Shown: positions 1-7,687, counted from the stretch's first letter. The stretch is DNA of 16,460 nt from Rikenellaceae bacterium (GCA_900769385.1 CAAGGO010000440.1:1-16460), one strand, 5' to 3'. Numbers and translations: made by a program. The notes: generated by a model from the sequence alone, not told the origin.

Positions 1-1
1 G

Positions 2-499
2 CTGTTTGCATACAATCTTATGTGGTATGGTGCTCCTGCCAGTTGGCTGAATACAATATATTCGGTGAATCTTATGGAGTACAGCAAAGGGAATTTCATC
101 AATTACATTGCATTGGGACACAAGATAAGGCCAGCCAAAGGTGTTGCAATTGACCTGGACTATATGAACAGATATGCCGGCAAGGGTACTGCATTCTTTG
201 AGGATTTTTCATTGCACGGCAAGTTTGCCGTTGATGTGTCTCAGACTGTTACCCTTTTTGCCAAAGGAGGTTATGATGTTAACAAGGCGCAGGAGGCAGG
301 TGTGGACTTCATGTATGACAAATGTGTAATGCCTGGCGTTGACCTTGGGTTCTATGGTGCCGGCATAGAGTATTATCCTATAAAGAAAGACAAATACTCA
401 TTGAGGTTCCATGCATTCTGGCACTCAAATACAGCCAATCCGGTTCCGCAGTCATTCAATGTGGGCTTGAAATGGCAGATGAAGGTTTTGGACAGATAG
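2..499 (+). CDS. C-terminal part of an outer-membrane beta-barrel protein (porin-like), 5' truncated
   Basis: The reading frame is open from the window edge and ends at TAG 497-499, so only the last 165 residues are visible. They show alternating polar/hydrophobic strands with many aromatic and glycine residues (e.g. MWYGAPASWLN, LGFYGAGIEYYPI, LRFHAFWHSN) and a final strand FNVGLKWQMKVLDR, as expected for the end of an outer-membrane beta-barrel. The style resembles the phosphate-selective porin O/P-like proteins common in Bacteroidetes, but that family name is my inference; with the N-terminus missing, substrate and barrel size cannot be told. The next gene starts 20 bp downstream on the same strand with no terminator between them, so the two are probably co-transcribed. 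Confidence 0.6.
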   Translation: MFAYNLMWYGAPASWLNTIYSVNLMEYSKGNFINYIALGHKIRPAKGVAIDLDYMNRYAGKGTAFFEDFSLHGKFAVDVSQTVTLFAKGGYDVNKAQEAGVDFMYDKCVMPGVDLGFYGAGIEYYPIKKDKYSLRFHAFWHSNTANPVPQSFNVGLKWQMKVLDR

Positions 500-519
500 A
501 AACAATTAACAAATAAACA

Positions 520-1662
520 ATGAAGAAAAATAAAAATCTGAAGAAGTTTGAACCGCTCTTCTTTCTTATTGTGTTCTTTATAATCTTTGGCGCCTTGGGC
601 TCAAAGATGGGGGTTCCAAATATGTTGAATACCCTTATGAACACCTCTTACAAGCTGTTGCTTGAGACAGTTTTCTATATTATGGGAATTACAGTGCTGT
701 CGGGAGCATTGGGAAAAATATTGGTGGAGTTTGGAGTGGTTGGAGTTCTTGAGAAGATTTTGAGACCTTTGATGAAGCCGCTATGGAATCTTCCTGGTGT
801 TGCAGCTTTGGGTGGAGTGCTTACTTTCCTTTCAGATAACCCTGCCATCATCACTTTGGCAAATGACAAGAATTTCAGCAAATATTTCAAGAAGTACCAG
901 CTGATTTCAATTACAAACTTCGGTACCGCATTTGGTATGGGTCTGGTTGTGATTGTATTTATGGCAGGAAGGGGTTTTGCAACTGCAGCACTGATAGGTT
1001 TGTTGGGAGCATTCATAGGAAGTGTAATCTCCACCAGAATTGCCCAGAAACTTATTCTTAAAGCAAGACCTGATTTTATTGAAGATGTGGTTTCAAATTC
1101 AGAGGCTGCTGCTGAAGAGGTGCAGGAGGAGAAAGTTGCTGCGGAAGAGGGACTGTTCCTTAGAATCCTGAATTCACTGCTGGATGGCGGCAAGTCAGGT
1201 GTTGATCTTGGCCTGGCAATCATCCCTGGTGTGCTTATCATTTCAACATTTGTAATGATGTTCACATTTGGTCCAAGTGAGAACGGATATACCGGTGCTG
1301 CATATGAGGGTATTGCCTTGTTGCCTGCATTGGCAGAGAAGATTGATTTTGTTTTTGAATGGCTGTTTGGATTTACCAGCCCTGAGCTTGTGGCGTTCCC
1401 TATGACTGCATTGGGAGCTGTGGGAGCAGCTTTGGGACTTGTACCTACATTCCAGGAGGCCGGTCTTATTGACGGCAATGCAATTGCAGTATTTACAGCA
1501 ATGGGTATGTGCTGGAGCGGATATTTGAGTACACACACTGCAATGCTTGATTCCTTGGGTTACAGGGAGCTTACATCAAAGGCAATCATTGCACATACAA
1601 TTGGAGGTTTGTGTGCAGGTATAATAGCCCACTGGATGTTTGTACTCATTGGATTGCTATAA
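520..1662 (+). CDS. Polytopic inner-membrane protein with nucleoside-recognition (Gate)-like domains
   Basis: A 380-residue membrane protein. Hydrophobic segments lie near residues 10-28, 43-63, 134-150, 152-172, 229-250, 288-306 and 358-378. The pattern of small-residue helices, the segment LGGVLTFLSDNPAIITLAND (about 98-117) and the late GMCWSGYLSTHTAML segment (about 329-343) resemble Gate/nucleoside-recognition domain proteins (SpmA/SpmB, YjiG/YjiH-like and related clostridial membrane proteins). A charged, Glu-rich cytoplasmic-looking linker (about 186-212, AAAEEVQEEKVAAEE) separates two membrane halves. The transported substrate is unknown and the name does not imply nucleoside transport. 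It follows the porin-like gene by 20 bp and is followed by a strong terminator. The ATG at 520 has no clear Shine-Dalgarno, which is usual in Bacteroidetes. Confidence 0.6.
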   Translation: MKKNKNLKKFEPLFFLIVFFIIFGALGSKMGVPNMLNTLMNTSYKLLLETVFYIMGITVLSGALGKILVEFGVVGVLEKILRPLMKPLWNLPGVAALGGVLTFLSDNPAIITLANDKNFSKYFKKYQLISITNFGTAFGMGLVVIVFMAGRGFATAALIGLLGAFIGSVISTRIAQKLILKARPDFIEDVVSNSEAAAEEVQEEKVAAEEGLFLRILNSLLDGGKSGVDLGLAIIPGVLIISTFVMMFTFGPSENGYTGAAYEGIALLPALAEKIDFVFEWLFGFTSPELVAFPMTALGAVGAALGLVPTFQEAGLIDGNAIAVFTAMGMCWSGYLSTHTAMLDSLGYRELTSKAIIAHTIGGLCAGIIAHWMFVLIGLL

Positions 1663-1683
1663 TCTGTACAGAATATAAAACAG

Positions 1684-1723
1684 AAAAAAGAGACACAAGG
1701 TTTATCCTATGTGTCTCTTTTTT
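1684..1723. terminator. Bidirectional intrinsic terminator between convergent genes
   Basis: A perfect 14-bp inverted repeat (1684-1697 and 1710-1723: A6 GAGACACA against TGTGTCTC T6) extends by three more pairs (AGG/CCT) around a single bulged A, with a TTTAT loop. The flanking A and T runs supply a U-tract in both directions. It lies between the stop of the plus-strand Gate-domain gene (1662) and the stop of minus-strand trkA (1742), so it can end both transcripts. Confidence 0.88.
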
Positions 1724-1741
1724 TGTCTTGCTGCTTGCTCC

Positions 1742-3094
1742 CTATATGAAGAACTTGTTCACTTTTGCCAGAACCTGAGGGAGGGCAAATACGGCAACCC
1801 TGTCATACGGTTTGATTATCGTATCATCTGTTGCCACAAAAATCTCGTTTCCTCTAATGATGCCGCCAATGATGGCCTCTTTAGGGAAGTGGAGTTCCTT
1901 TATAGGCCCTTTGGTTATGGCGCTGCTTGGGGTAACAATAAACTCCAGAACCTCAGCATCCGATCCGTTGAGACATTTGATTGAACGCACCTTGTTGCTG
2001 AGTGTAAAACGGAAAATACGCCCTGCAGTAGCAAGTTTCTTGTTGATAACTGCATCTACACCCATACCCTCTGCCAATTTGATATACTCTATATTCTCCA
2101 CCTCTGCAATGGTTTTTGCAACACCCATTTTCTTTGCGGCAACGCAAGAGAGGATATTGGTTTCAGAGCTTCCGGTAACGGCAACAAAGGCGTCATATTT
2201 TGTAACATCCTCTTCTGTAAGAAGGTCTGAGTTGCGTCCGTCACCATTGATTACCATAACCTTGTTGTCCAATGTCTCTGCCAGATATTCGCACCTGTCC
2301 GGTTTGACCTCAATGATTTTGATGTGGTCAGACACCTTGCTCATTTTCTTTACAAGCATTTCTCCAATTCTTCCTCCACCAACAACCATAAGGTTCTTTA
2401 TCTTAATCTCCTTTTTGCCTGAGAAGCTCATTGCATCCTGAACACCGTCCCTGGTACAGATTACAAACACAAGGTCATTCTCAATGAATTTGGTTTCCGG
2501 GCCCGGAATGATGGTGTTCTCATTTCTGGCAATGGCAACCACCTTGAACTGGCTTTTGCCTGTAAAAGATGAGATGTCAGATACACACTTGTCAATCAGT
2601 GGTGCCCCCTCTTCCAACCTGAAGGCAACCATTTGCAGCATACCCCTTGCAAACTCCATAAACTCTGTTGTACCGGTCTGCTTAAGAAGGTCTACAATCT
2701 CGTATGAGGCAATCTTCTCGGGGTAGAACAGCAGGTCAATACCCATCTCAGTGAAGAGGAGCTTGTTCTCGTGGTGCATATACTCATCATTGTTGATGCG
2801 GGCTGTAACCTTTCCGCTTCCCATCTTCTTGGCAAGCATGGCACTGATGATATTTACATCCTGGTACTGGGAAGGACTCACGGCAATGAACAGGTCAGCC
2901 TTTTCGGCTCCAGCTTCCTTAAGTGTTTCAATGGAAGTAGGATTACCCATAATGGTAATTACATCAGCAACCTCACGCAGTTTGTTCAAACGCCCCTCGT
3001 TGTTGTCTATAATGGTAAGATTGTTGGATTCATTGCTCAGCATCTTTGCAAGATGGCTTCCAACCTCACCTGCACCTGCAATAATGATTTTCAT
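1742..3094 (-). CDS. trkA: Trk K+ uptake system regulatory subunit TrkA
   Basis: The 450-residue product has the full two-fold TrkA layout. A first Rossmann RCK-N domain carries GAGEVG at 7-12 and an acidic residue ending strand 2 (IID, 28-30). An RCK-C domain follows at about 140-225. A second RCK-N domain carries GGGRIG at 239-244, and a second RCK-C ends the protein. TrkA is the cytoplasmic NAD(H)/ATP-binding ring that gates the TrkH/TrkG K+ channel. Length matches the family (about 450-460 aa). The start is the ATG complementary to 3092-3094, about 20 bp after a TATATTTG box. No trkH is next to it: the downstream neighbour is convergent and the upstream one is a separately terminated small gene. 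The channel subunit must therefore be encoded elsewhere, if present. Confidence 0.93.
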   Translation of the reverse strand: MKIIIAGAGEVGSHLAKMLSNESNNLTIIDNNEGRLNKLREVADVITIMGNPTSIETLKEAGAEKADLFIAVSPSQYQDVNIISAMLAKKMGSGKVTARINNDEYMHHENKLLFTEMGIDLLFYPEKIASYEIVDLLKQTGTTEFMEFARGMLQMVAFRLEEGAPLIDKCVSDISSFTGKSQFKVVAIARNENTIIPGPETKFIENDLVFVICTRDGVQDAMSFSGKKEIKIKNLMVVGGGRIGEMLVKKMSKVSDHIKIIEVKPDRCEYLAETLDNKVMVINGDGRNSDLLTEEDVTKYDAFVAVTGSSETNILSCVAAKKMGVAKTIAEVENIEYIKLAEGMGVDAVINKKLATAGRIFRFTLSNKVRSIKCLNGSDAEVLEFIVTPSSAITKGPIKELHFPKEAIIGGIIRGNEIFVATDDTIIKPYDRVAVFALPQVLAKVNKFFI

Positions 3095-3115
3095 AAAAGT
3101 ATGTTTATATCAGAA

Positions 3116-3123
3116 CAAATATA
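3116..3123 (-). promoter_or_regulatory. Bacteroidetes-type -7 promoter box for trkA
   Basis: The minus strand reads TATATTTG, matching the TAnnTTTG consensus of the primary Bacteroidetes sigma factor, 21 bp before the trkA start. I see no good TTTG-like -33 box at 19-21 bp upstream, so the assignment rests on the -7 box and its position after the terminator hairpin at 3152-3187. Confidence 0.5.
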
Positions 3124-3151
3124 CAAAAAATAGCCAGCGGAGAGGAAAAAT

Positions 3152-3187
3152 AAATGGGACAAGAAAATTGTATTTTCTGTCCCATTT
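3152..3187 (-). terminator. Terminator hairpin downstream of the DUF2795-type gene
   Basis: Two arms (3152-3168 and 3172-3187) pair almost completely (AAATGGGACA...AGAAAAT against ATTTTCT...GTCCCATTT), with one unpaired A and a 3-nt TGT loop. On the minus strand the stem is followed by ATTTATTTTTCC, a T-rich tail. It sits 43 bp after the stop of the 3230-3451 gene and just before the trkA promoter box, so it probably separates the two transcripts. Confidence 0.7.
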
Positions 3188-3229
3188 TGAGTATCAATCT
3201 GTTAAACTGTTTTATCCCTGCAAAAACTA

Positions 3230-3451
3230 TTAGTACTCCTCCTCGTTAAAGAAAAAGTCCTCCTTGCTTGGATAATCTGGCCAAATCTCCTCAATGCTCT
3301 CGTAAATCTCTCCGTCATCCTCAAGATCATTAAGGTTCTCAATCACCTCTAGAGGAGCTCCTGAGCGGGTAGCATAGTCAATCAGCTCATCTTTTGTAGC
3401 TGGCCATGGTGCATCCTCAAGTTTGGATGCAAGTTCTAGTGTCCAATACAT
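3230..3451 (-). CDS. Small acidic DUF2795-type protein
   Basis: A 73-residue, very acidic soluble protein. The N-terminal half (MYWTLELASKLEDAPWPATK, then DELIDYATRSGAPLEVIENL) has the amphipathic helices and the 'apwPatkdeli.ya...gap..vi..l..l.d' pattern that I associate with DUF2795-type small proteins conserved across Bacteroidetes. The C-terminal half is dominated by Glu/Asp and aromatics (EEIWPDYPSKEDFFFNEEEY). No function is established and I do not assign one. It appears monocistronic: a TATATTTG box lies 56 bp upstream and a hairpin terminator lies downstream. The retained length and sequence style argue for a real, conserved gene and not a chance ORF. Confidence 0.85.
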   Translation of the reverse strand: MYWTLELASKLEDAPWPATKDELIDYATRSGAPLEVIENLNDLEDDGEIYESIEEIWPDYPSKEDFFFNEEEY

Positions 3452-3506
3452 ACTCTAAATTTTTAATTTCTAACAAATTAGTCCCCACATTTTTTTGAAT
3501 GGGGCG

Positions 3507-3514
3507 CAAATATA
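3507..3514 (-). promoter_or_regulatory. Bacteroidetes-type -7 promoter box for the DUF2795-type gene
   Basis: The minus strand reads TATATTTG, identical to the box in front of trkA. A possible -33 element (GTTG) lies 18 bp upstream on the minus strand, close to the expected 19-21 bp. The predicted transcript has a leader of about 45-50 nt. The box falls between the stop of the adenosyltransferase gene (3527) and the start of the small gene (3451). Confidence 0.55.
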
Positions 3515-3526
3515 GCAAAAAAAATG

Positions 3527-4084
3527 TTATGGCAACCAGAATACCTCTTTTTCTCCATTTTTTATGCAAAGAAATCTTGCCAATGTAAACAGCCAGTCAG
3601 ACAATCTGTTCAAATATCTCAAGCCAATTTTTACCTGCTCTGAAACTTCCTCATTAGCCTCCCCGCCTGTACCAATTACAAGGGCGTGTCTTTCAGCCCT
3701 TCTGCAGATGGTTCTGGCAACGTGGCACTCAGAAGAAACCCTTGGTCCGCCAGGGAGGATAAATGCAGTTTGAGGAGGAAGCTGAGCCGTCATATCATCA
3801 ATCTCCTTCTCCAGAAATCCAATGCTCTCCTCACCAACCTCTTTCAGGCTCTTGCTTGAACCGTCTGAAGCAAAATGTGCAGAAATGAGCATAAGGTCTT
3901 CCTGTATCTTCCTCAAATTATCCTTAACCTCCTGAATATCCGTATCGCTTATTATAATCCCGATAAATGATATCAGTTCATCCAAGTCTCCGTAAGCCTC
4001 TACCCTTGGATGGTTCTTTGGAACCCTCTTACCCCCAACAAGAGAAGTGGTCCCTTTGTCTCCGCCTTTAGTGTATATTTTCAT
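3527..4084 (-). CDS. PduO/MMAB-type ATP:cob(I)alamin adenosyltransferase
   Basis: The 185-residue product transfers the adenosyl group of ATP to cob(I)alamin to make adenosylcobalamin. Family motifs are all present: the N-terminal ATP loop TKGGDKGTTSL (5-15), RVEAYGDLDEL (27-37), LPGG (110-113), RTICRRAER (124-132) and YLNRLSDWLF (157-166). This is the trimeric PduO/human MMAB type, not CobA/BtuR. Length is typical for a single-domain member. It is the last gene of a tight minus-strand run, 11 bp after the LolD-type ATPase. Its likely client in this window is methylmalonyl-CoA mutase, whose small subunit gene begins at 15699. The name pduO/cobO/mmaB varies between annotators, so I leave the symbol blank. 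Confidence 0.94.
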   Translation of the reverse strand: MKIYTKGGDKGTTSLVGGKRVPKNHPRVEAYGDLDELISFIGIIISDTDIQEVKDNLRKIQEDLMLISAHFASDGSSKSLKEVGEESIGFLEKEIDDMTAQLPPQTAFILPGGPRVSSECHVARTICRRAERHALVIGTGGEANEEVSEQVKIGLRYLNRLSDWLFTLARFLCIKNGEKEVFWLP

Positions 4085-4095
4085 CTTTCAAAAAA

Positions 4096-4812
4096 TTATA
4101 TTTCCATTGCAGGATTGGGGTTGTAGGTATCACTCTCAATAACCCCGTCCCTCAATCTTATTATTCTACGTGCGTGAAGGGCAATATCCTCCTCGTGTGT
4201 AACAAGAATCACCGTATTCCCCTTTTTGTAAATCTCCTCAAAGAGCTTCATTATCTCTATGGAAGTCCTGGTATCCAGGTTCCCTGTAGGCTCATCCGCA
4301 AGGATGATGGAAGGATTGTTTATCAATGCCCTTGCCACTGCAACCCTTTGTCTTTGTCCTCCCGACAGTTCAGCAGGTTTATGCTCCATCCTCTCCTCCA
4401 ACCCTACAGAAACCAGAGCCTCCCTGGCCCTTTGTTCCCTCTCCACCCTTGGCACTCCTGAATAAATGAGCGGCAGGGCAACATTCTCCAGAGAAGTGTA
4501 GCGGGGGAGGAGGTTGAATGACTGGAACACAAATCCAATCTCCTTGTTCCTCACCTCAGCCAGCTCTCCATCCTCCATCTGGCTCACATCTGTGCCATTC
4601 AGGACATATTTTCCACCTGTAGGGGTATCAAGGCACCCCAGTATGTTCATAAGTGTGGATTTTCCCGATCCGGAAGGGCCCATAATGGCCACATACTCAT
4701 TCCTGCAAATTTTCAGGCTAACACCGTTGAGAGCCTTAACCTGTTGTGTACCCAACTGATAGAACTTTTCAAGCCCCTCAATTCTGATAATCTCCTTTCT
4801 ACCGTTTTCCAT
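4096..4812 (-). CDS. LolD/MacB-type ABC transporter ATP-binding protein
   Basis: A 238-residue nucleotide-binding subunit with every core motif: Walker A GPSGSGKS (45-52), Q-loop Gln97 in [10 protein letters not shown], signature LSGGQ (149-153), Walker B with ILADEPTG (170-177) and switch His206 in VTHEED. The '[22 protein letters not shown]' style (about 99-120) and the '[11 protein letters not shown]' segment place it in the MacB/LolD/FtsE group (type VII ABC systems), which act on lipoproteins, peptides or envelope processes through an extracytoplasmic-domain permease. No such permease is adjacent, so the partner is unknown and a lolD symbol would be too strong. It lies between mqnB (12 bp upstream) and the adenosyltransferase (11 bp downstream), so it is translated from the same polycistronic message. 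Confidence 0.88.
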   Translation of the reverse strand: MENGRKEIIRIEGLEKFYQLGTQQVKALNGVSLKICRNEYVAIMGPSGSGKSTLMNILGCLDTPTGGKYVLNGTDVSQMEDGELAEVRNKEIGFVFQSFNLLPRYTSLENVALPLIYSGVPRVEREQRAREALVSVGLEERMEHKPAELSGGQRQRVAVARALINNPSIILADEPTGNLDTRTSIEIMKLFEEIYKKGNTVILVTHEEDIALHARRIIRLRDGVIESDTYNPNPAMEI

Positions 4813-4824
4813 ATCATTTTAAAA

Positions 4825-5514
4825 TTAAACCGTGGCCTCAAGAATCTCCGTGCAGCATTTCTCCAAAGTGGTCAAAGCAGCAGGGATATCCCATTTTTTC
4901 ATATCCCTCTCACCAACTGCATTTGAGACTGTCCTCAACTCAACAACCGGAACCTTCTCCATAATGCAGGCAAAATATACGGCAGCTCCCTCCATACTCT
5001 CAATGTGTGGATGGTATCGCTCTATCAGAGAATTCACCTTCTCCGGGTCTCCTGTAACAGTCTGTACTGTAATTCCAATACCCTCCTTGTATTTTGCAAG
5101 CTGCTGCTCTACTTGAGTGAACGGCAAAGCGACACGTTTCAATGCTCCGTCTGTATAAGGGATTCCGTTTTTCTGAAGAATGCCATACTGGAAAAGATCC
5201 TTGAACCCGTTGTCCGTTTCAAACCCAAGGTCACCAAAATGCTCCTCGCTTACTATTGCGGCAGAACCCATAGGAAATGCCTCCATATCATAACTTCCGG
5301 CAATACCTATATCCAGAACAAAGTCGTAGGGTTTCTGCTCCATCAATGCCAGGAATATCTCCCTTGTAACGGTATGGCAAGCCTGTGTGGCTCCAATTCC
5401 CGTAAGTCTGAAGGTTACGGAAACCTTTTCACCAAGTTGGCCTTTAAGGTTATTATATGCATTAATGGCGCAATCAAGCTCTTCCTGCTCTGCGGCAACA
5501 ATAAGAATATTCAT
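4825..5514 (-). CDS. mqnB: Futalosine hydrolase MqnB
   Basis: A 229-residue nucleoside phosphorylase/hydrolase-superfamily protein. Visible motifs are GIAGSY (70-75), EHFGDLG (91-97), the TVTGDPE segment (152-158), the nucleoside-binding ESMEGAA (172-178) and RTVSNAVGERDMKKW (194-208). The last motif, with 'SN..ge.d...W', is the form seen in futalosine hydrolases and differs from the 'SD' of MTA/SAH nucleosidases. MqnB cleaves futalosine to hypoxanthine and dehypoxanthine futalosine in the alternative menaquinone pathway. None of mqnA, mqnC, mqnD or mqnE is in the window. The gene is third in the minus-strand run, 40 bp after the histidine kinase. An MTA/SAH nucleosidase is the alternative, less likely because of the SN motif. 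Confidence 0.85.
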   Translation of the reverse strand: MNILIVAAEQEELDCAINAYNNLKGQLGEKVSVTFRLTGIGATQACHTVTREIFLALMEQKPYDFVLDIGIAGSYDMEAFPMGSAAIVSEEHFGDLGFETDNGFKDLFQYGILQKNGIPYTDGALKRVALPFTQVEQQLAKYKEGIGITVQTVTGDPEKVNSLIERYHPHIESMEGAAVYFACIMEKVPVVELRTVSNAVGERDMKKWDIPAALTTLEKCCTEILEATV

Positions 5515-5554
5515 ATGTCAAGTTTTTATGAGTTACAGCAATAAACGTACCTCC

Positions 5555-6931
5555 CTATAAAGAAAGGAGGCTGAATTTGAAAATCAGTCCACCATCGGGA
5601 TTATTCTCCGCAACAATGGTTCCCTGATGGAAAGTTACAGAACTCTTTACAATTGACAGCCCTAGTCCGCTTCCGCCGGATTTCCTTGAACGTCCCTCGT
5701 CAATTCTGTAGAAACGGTCAAAAATTCTTCCCAATGCAGCTTCAGAAATTCCCTTGCCGTTGTCCTTGTATGTAAAGTTGATCCTATAGCTTGGTTCTCC
5801 CGATATCTGTGCAATGCCGGCCATAATTGTAATGGTGGTATTTGGGCCTCCGTGCTCAAGAGTGTTGTCTACCAGATTCTTGAACAGTGAGTATATGATG
5901 TCGTGGTTGCTTCCAATAACAAGCTCGCTGCTTATACGCGGTTGGAATACGGAATTGTTGGCCTGCAGCTTGTGTGCAAGTTCCTGTTCAATCTCGTTCA
6001 GACACTGGGAGATGTTCACCTCCTCAATCTGGTAGTATTCAGATTCCTCATCAAGCTTGTTGAGGGTTGAAACATCCTGTACCAGAGATGTGAGCCTCAA
6101 TGTCTGCTTGTATGCATTGCTGCTGAACTTGCGCATTGTCTCAACCGGCATCTGCTCATCATCAAGGATTGTCTCAAGATAGGCCCTGATTCCTGTAAGG
6201 GGGGTCTTCAGCTCGTGGGCAATATTGTGGGTAAGCTGCTGCTTGAATTTCTTGGCCTGTTCAAGCTGGTTGTATGTATCCACAATCTTGCGTCCCACAT
6301 CTCCATACTCATCGTTTGGAAATGTGATTTTTGAAAAATCCTTCTTGTTTGATTTCAGTACAATAAAGAAGTCATTGAACGCCTTGAGCGGTGTGGTAAG
6401 TTTCTTTGATATGTAGAAAAGGGAAAGGAAGAGTATGAGAATCAGTGCAAGAATTGCGTACTGGTACTCATAGTTGTTATGGGCAACCTCAATCTTCTCG
6501 TATTTGTATGGTATTGAGGTTCTGATGTAGAACTCAGGGTACTTTTTGGCATAATAAAGGTACTCGCTGTTCTCCTGTGCGGAAAACCTCAGTGCAGCAC
6601 CCTCTCCGCTTGTGGCTGCCTCAATAAGCTCATCGCGTCCTGTTTGGGACCTGTTTACAAGGGTATCCCCAATGTCACTGTAATAGATTATGTGGAGAGC
6701 GGAATCCAGTACGGTGAACCTCAGATTCTTGGGGATTGTCATATCCACAAAGGGGGTTCCTGCCTTGTAATCCTCATAAATCTCCTCATTCAGGGCTATA
6801 AGGTCATCGCGCAGACTGCCCAATGAGAAATCCTTGCTCTGTTGCATAATGTACACAAGGAATCCCGATATTACAATAACAATGATTATTGCATAATAGA
6901 GCACCAGCTGATATTTCAGTTTCATTTTCAT
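5555..6931 (-). CDS. Membrane sensor histidine kinase (PhoR/OmpR-partner type)
   Basis: A 458-residue kinase. Transmembrane helices at about 8-28 and 157-174 enclose a periplasmic sensor region of roughly 130 residues without a domain I recognise. A HAMP-like linker follows. The dimerisation/phosphoacceptor helix contains HELKTPLTG with His239, and the catalytic domain has the N box KNLVDNTLEH (351-360), G1 DNGKG (390-394), F box FDRFYR (404-409) and G2 GGSGLGLS (419-426). All catalytic residues look intact. It should phosphorylate the response regulator encoded 24 bp upstream in the same transcript. The nearest downstream gene is mqnB, 40 bp away. The signal cannot be told from the sequence. 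Confidence 0.93.
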   Translation of the reverse strand: MKMKLKYQLVLYYAIIIVIVISGFLVYIMQQSKDFSLGSLRDDLIALNEEIYEDYKAGTPFVDMTIPKNLRFTVLDSALHIIYYSDIGDTLVNRSQTGRDELIEAATSGEGAALRFSAQENSEYLYYAKKYPEFYIRTSIPYKYEKIEVAHNNYEYQYAILALILILFLSLFYISKKLTTPLKAFNDFFIVLKSNKKDFSKITFPNDEYGDVGRKIVDTYNQLEQAKKFKQQLTHNIAHELKTPLTGIRAYLETILDDEQMPVETMRKFSSNAYKQTLRLTSLVQDVSTLNKLDEESEYYQIEEVNISQCLNEIEQELAHKLQANNSVFQPRISSELVIGSNHDIIYSLFKNLVDNTLEHGGPNTTITIMAGIAQISGEPSYRINFTYKDNGKGISEAALGRIFDRFYRIDEGRSRKSGGSGLGLSIVKSSVTFHQGTIVAENNPDGGLIFKFSLLSL

Positions 6932-6955
6932 ACCTCACCCTCCCAATCAATATGT

Positions 6956-7687
6956 TTATATATGCATACAGTATCCGTAACCCGATCTGTTGGCAATCCA
7001 CTCCCCGCAATGCCCAAGTTTCTTCCTCAGCCTTGCAATATGCACATCTACAGTGCGCTCAAGCACATAGCTCTCCTCTTTCCATACAAGCTGCAGGATA
7101 TCCTCCCTTGAGTAGAGCTTGTTGGGGTTTTGGGCAAGGAGTATAAGTATCTCGTTCTCCTTTTTGGTAAGGACAATCTCTTCACCTGAGATAAAGACAC
7201 GCTTTTTGTCAAACTCAATTTTCAGCTCCTTGTGAGTGAAGATGTTCGGGTTGGAAATCTCCTTTTTCTCCGTTGTGGAAGCAGGTTTTTCGTCGGGAAG
7301 ATTATTGTAGGTCCTGTTGAGGACAGCATTTATCCTTGCAAGTACCTCCTTTACGGAGAAAGGTTTTGAAATGTAGTCATCCCCTCCCTTGTTGAACCCG
7401 GAAATGATGTCACTTTCAGTGTCAAGGGCAGATATGAAAATGATGGGAACATTGTTGTTGTAGTCTTCCCTTAGCAGCTGGGCCAGCTTGAGTCCGCTGA
7501 TGCCGTCCATCATAATGTCAAGAAGCAGAAGATGATAGTTCTCCTTCATCTTGAAAAGTGCCTCTTCAGAACTTGAAGCGGTATGGGCAATATATCCTGC
7601 ATTCTGCAGGTTGTACTGGAGAATTTCGCAAATATCCTCTTCGTCATCCACTATAAGAATTCTGAATTTGTCTGGTCTGGCTGTCAT
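6956..7687 (-). CDS. OmpR/PhoB-family response regulator
   Basis: A 243-residue two-domain regulator. The receiver domain shows the acidic pair Asp14-Asp15 (LIVDDEED), phosphoacceptor Asp57 (LLLLDIMM), the switch residue Ser86 (IFISALD) and Lys108 (YISKPF). After a linker at about 125-150 (PDEKPASTTEKKE) comes a winged-helix DNA-binding domain with TKKENEILILLAQ and RTVDVHIARLRKKLG, ending SGYGYCMHI where most family members have a 'RGvGYrf' strand. It is the first gene of the minus-strand run and is divergent from folE across an 87-bp intergenic region, so autoregulation of that region is plausible but not shown. Partner kinase: the gene directly downstream. Confidence 0.94.
   Translation of the reverse strand: MTARPDKFRILIVDDEEDICEILQYNLQNAGYIAHTASSSEEALFKMKENYHLLLLDIMMDGISGLKLAQLLREDYNNNVPIIFISALDTESDIISGFNKGGDDYISKPFSVKEVLARINAVLNRTYNNLPDEKPASTTEKKEISNPNIFTHKELKIEFDKKRVFISGEEIVLTKKENEILILLAQNPNKLYSREDILQLVWKEESYVLERTVDVHIARLRKKLGHCGEWIANRSGYGYCMHI

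Noticed and set aside
675..1538. A 287-codon ORF on the minus strand opposite the Gate-domain gene
   Set aside because: It is fully antisense to a convincing membrane protein and its translation is Ser/Thr/Pro/Asn-rich without motifs, as produced by the codon bias of the real strand.
3482..3504. Hairpin-like CCCCA...TGGGG sequence between the adenosyltransferase and DUF2795-type genes
   Set aside because: The stem has a 2-nt bulge and no T-run follows on the minus strand, and it overlaps the predicted start of the small-gene transcript. It is too weak to call a terminator or riboswitch.
6956..7687. Assignment of the regulator and kinase as RprY/RprX
   Set aside because: The receiver sequence does not resemble what I recall of RprY, so only the family name is given.
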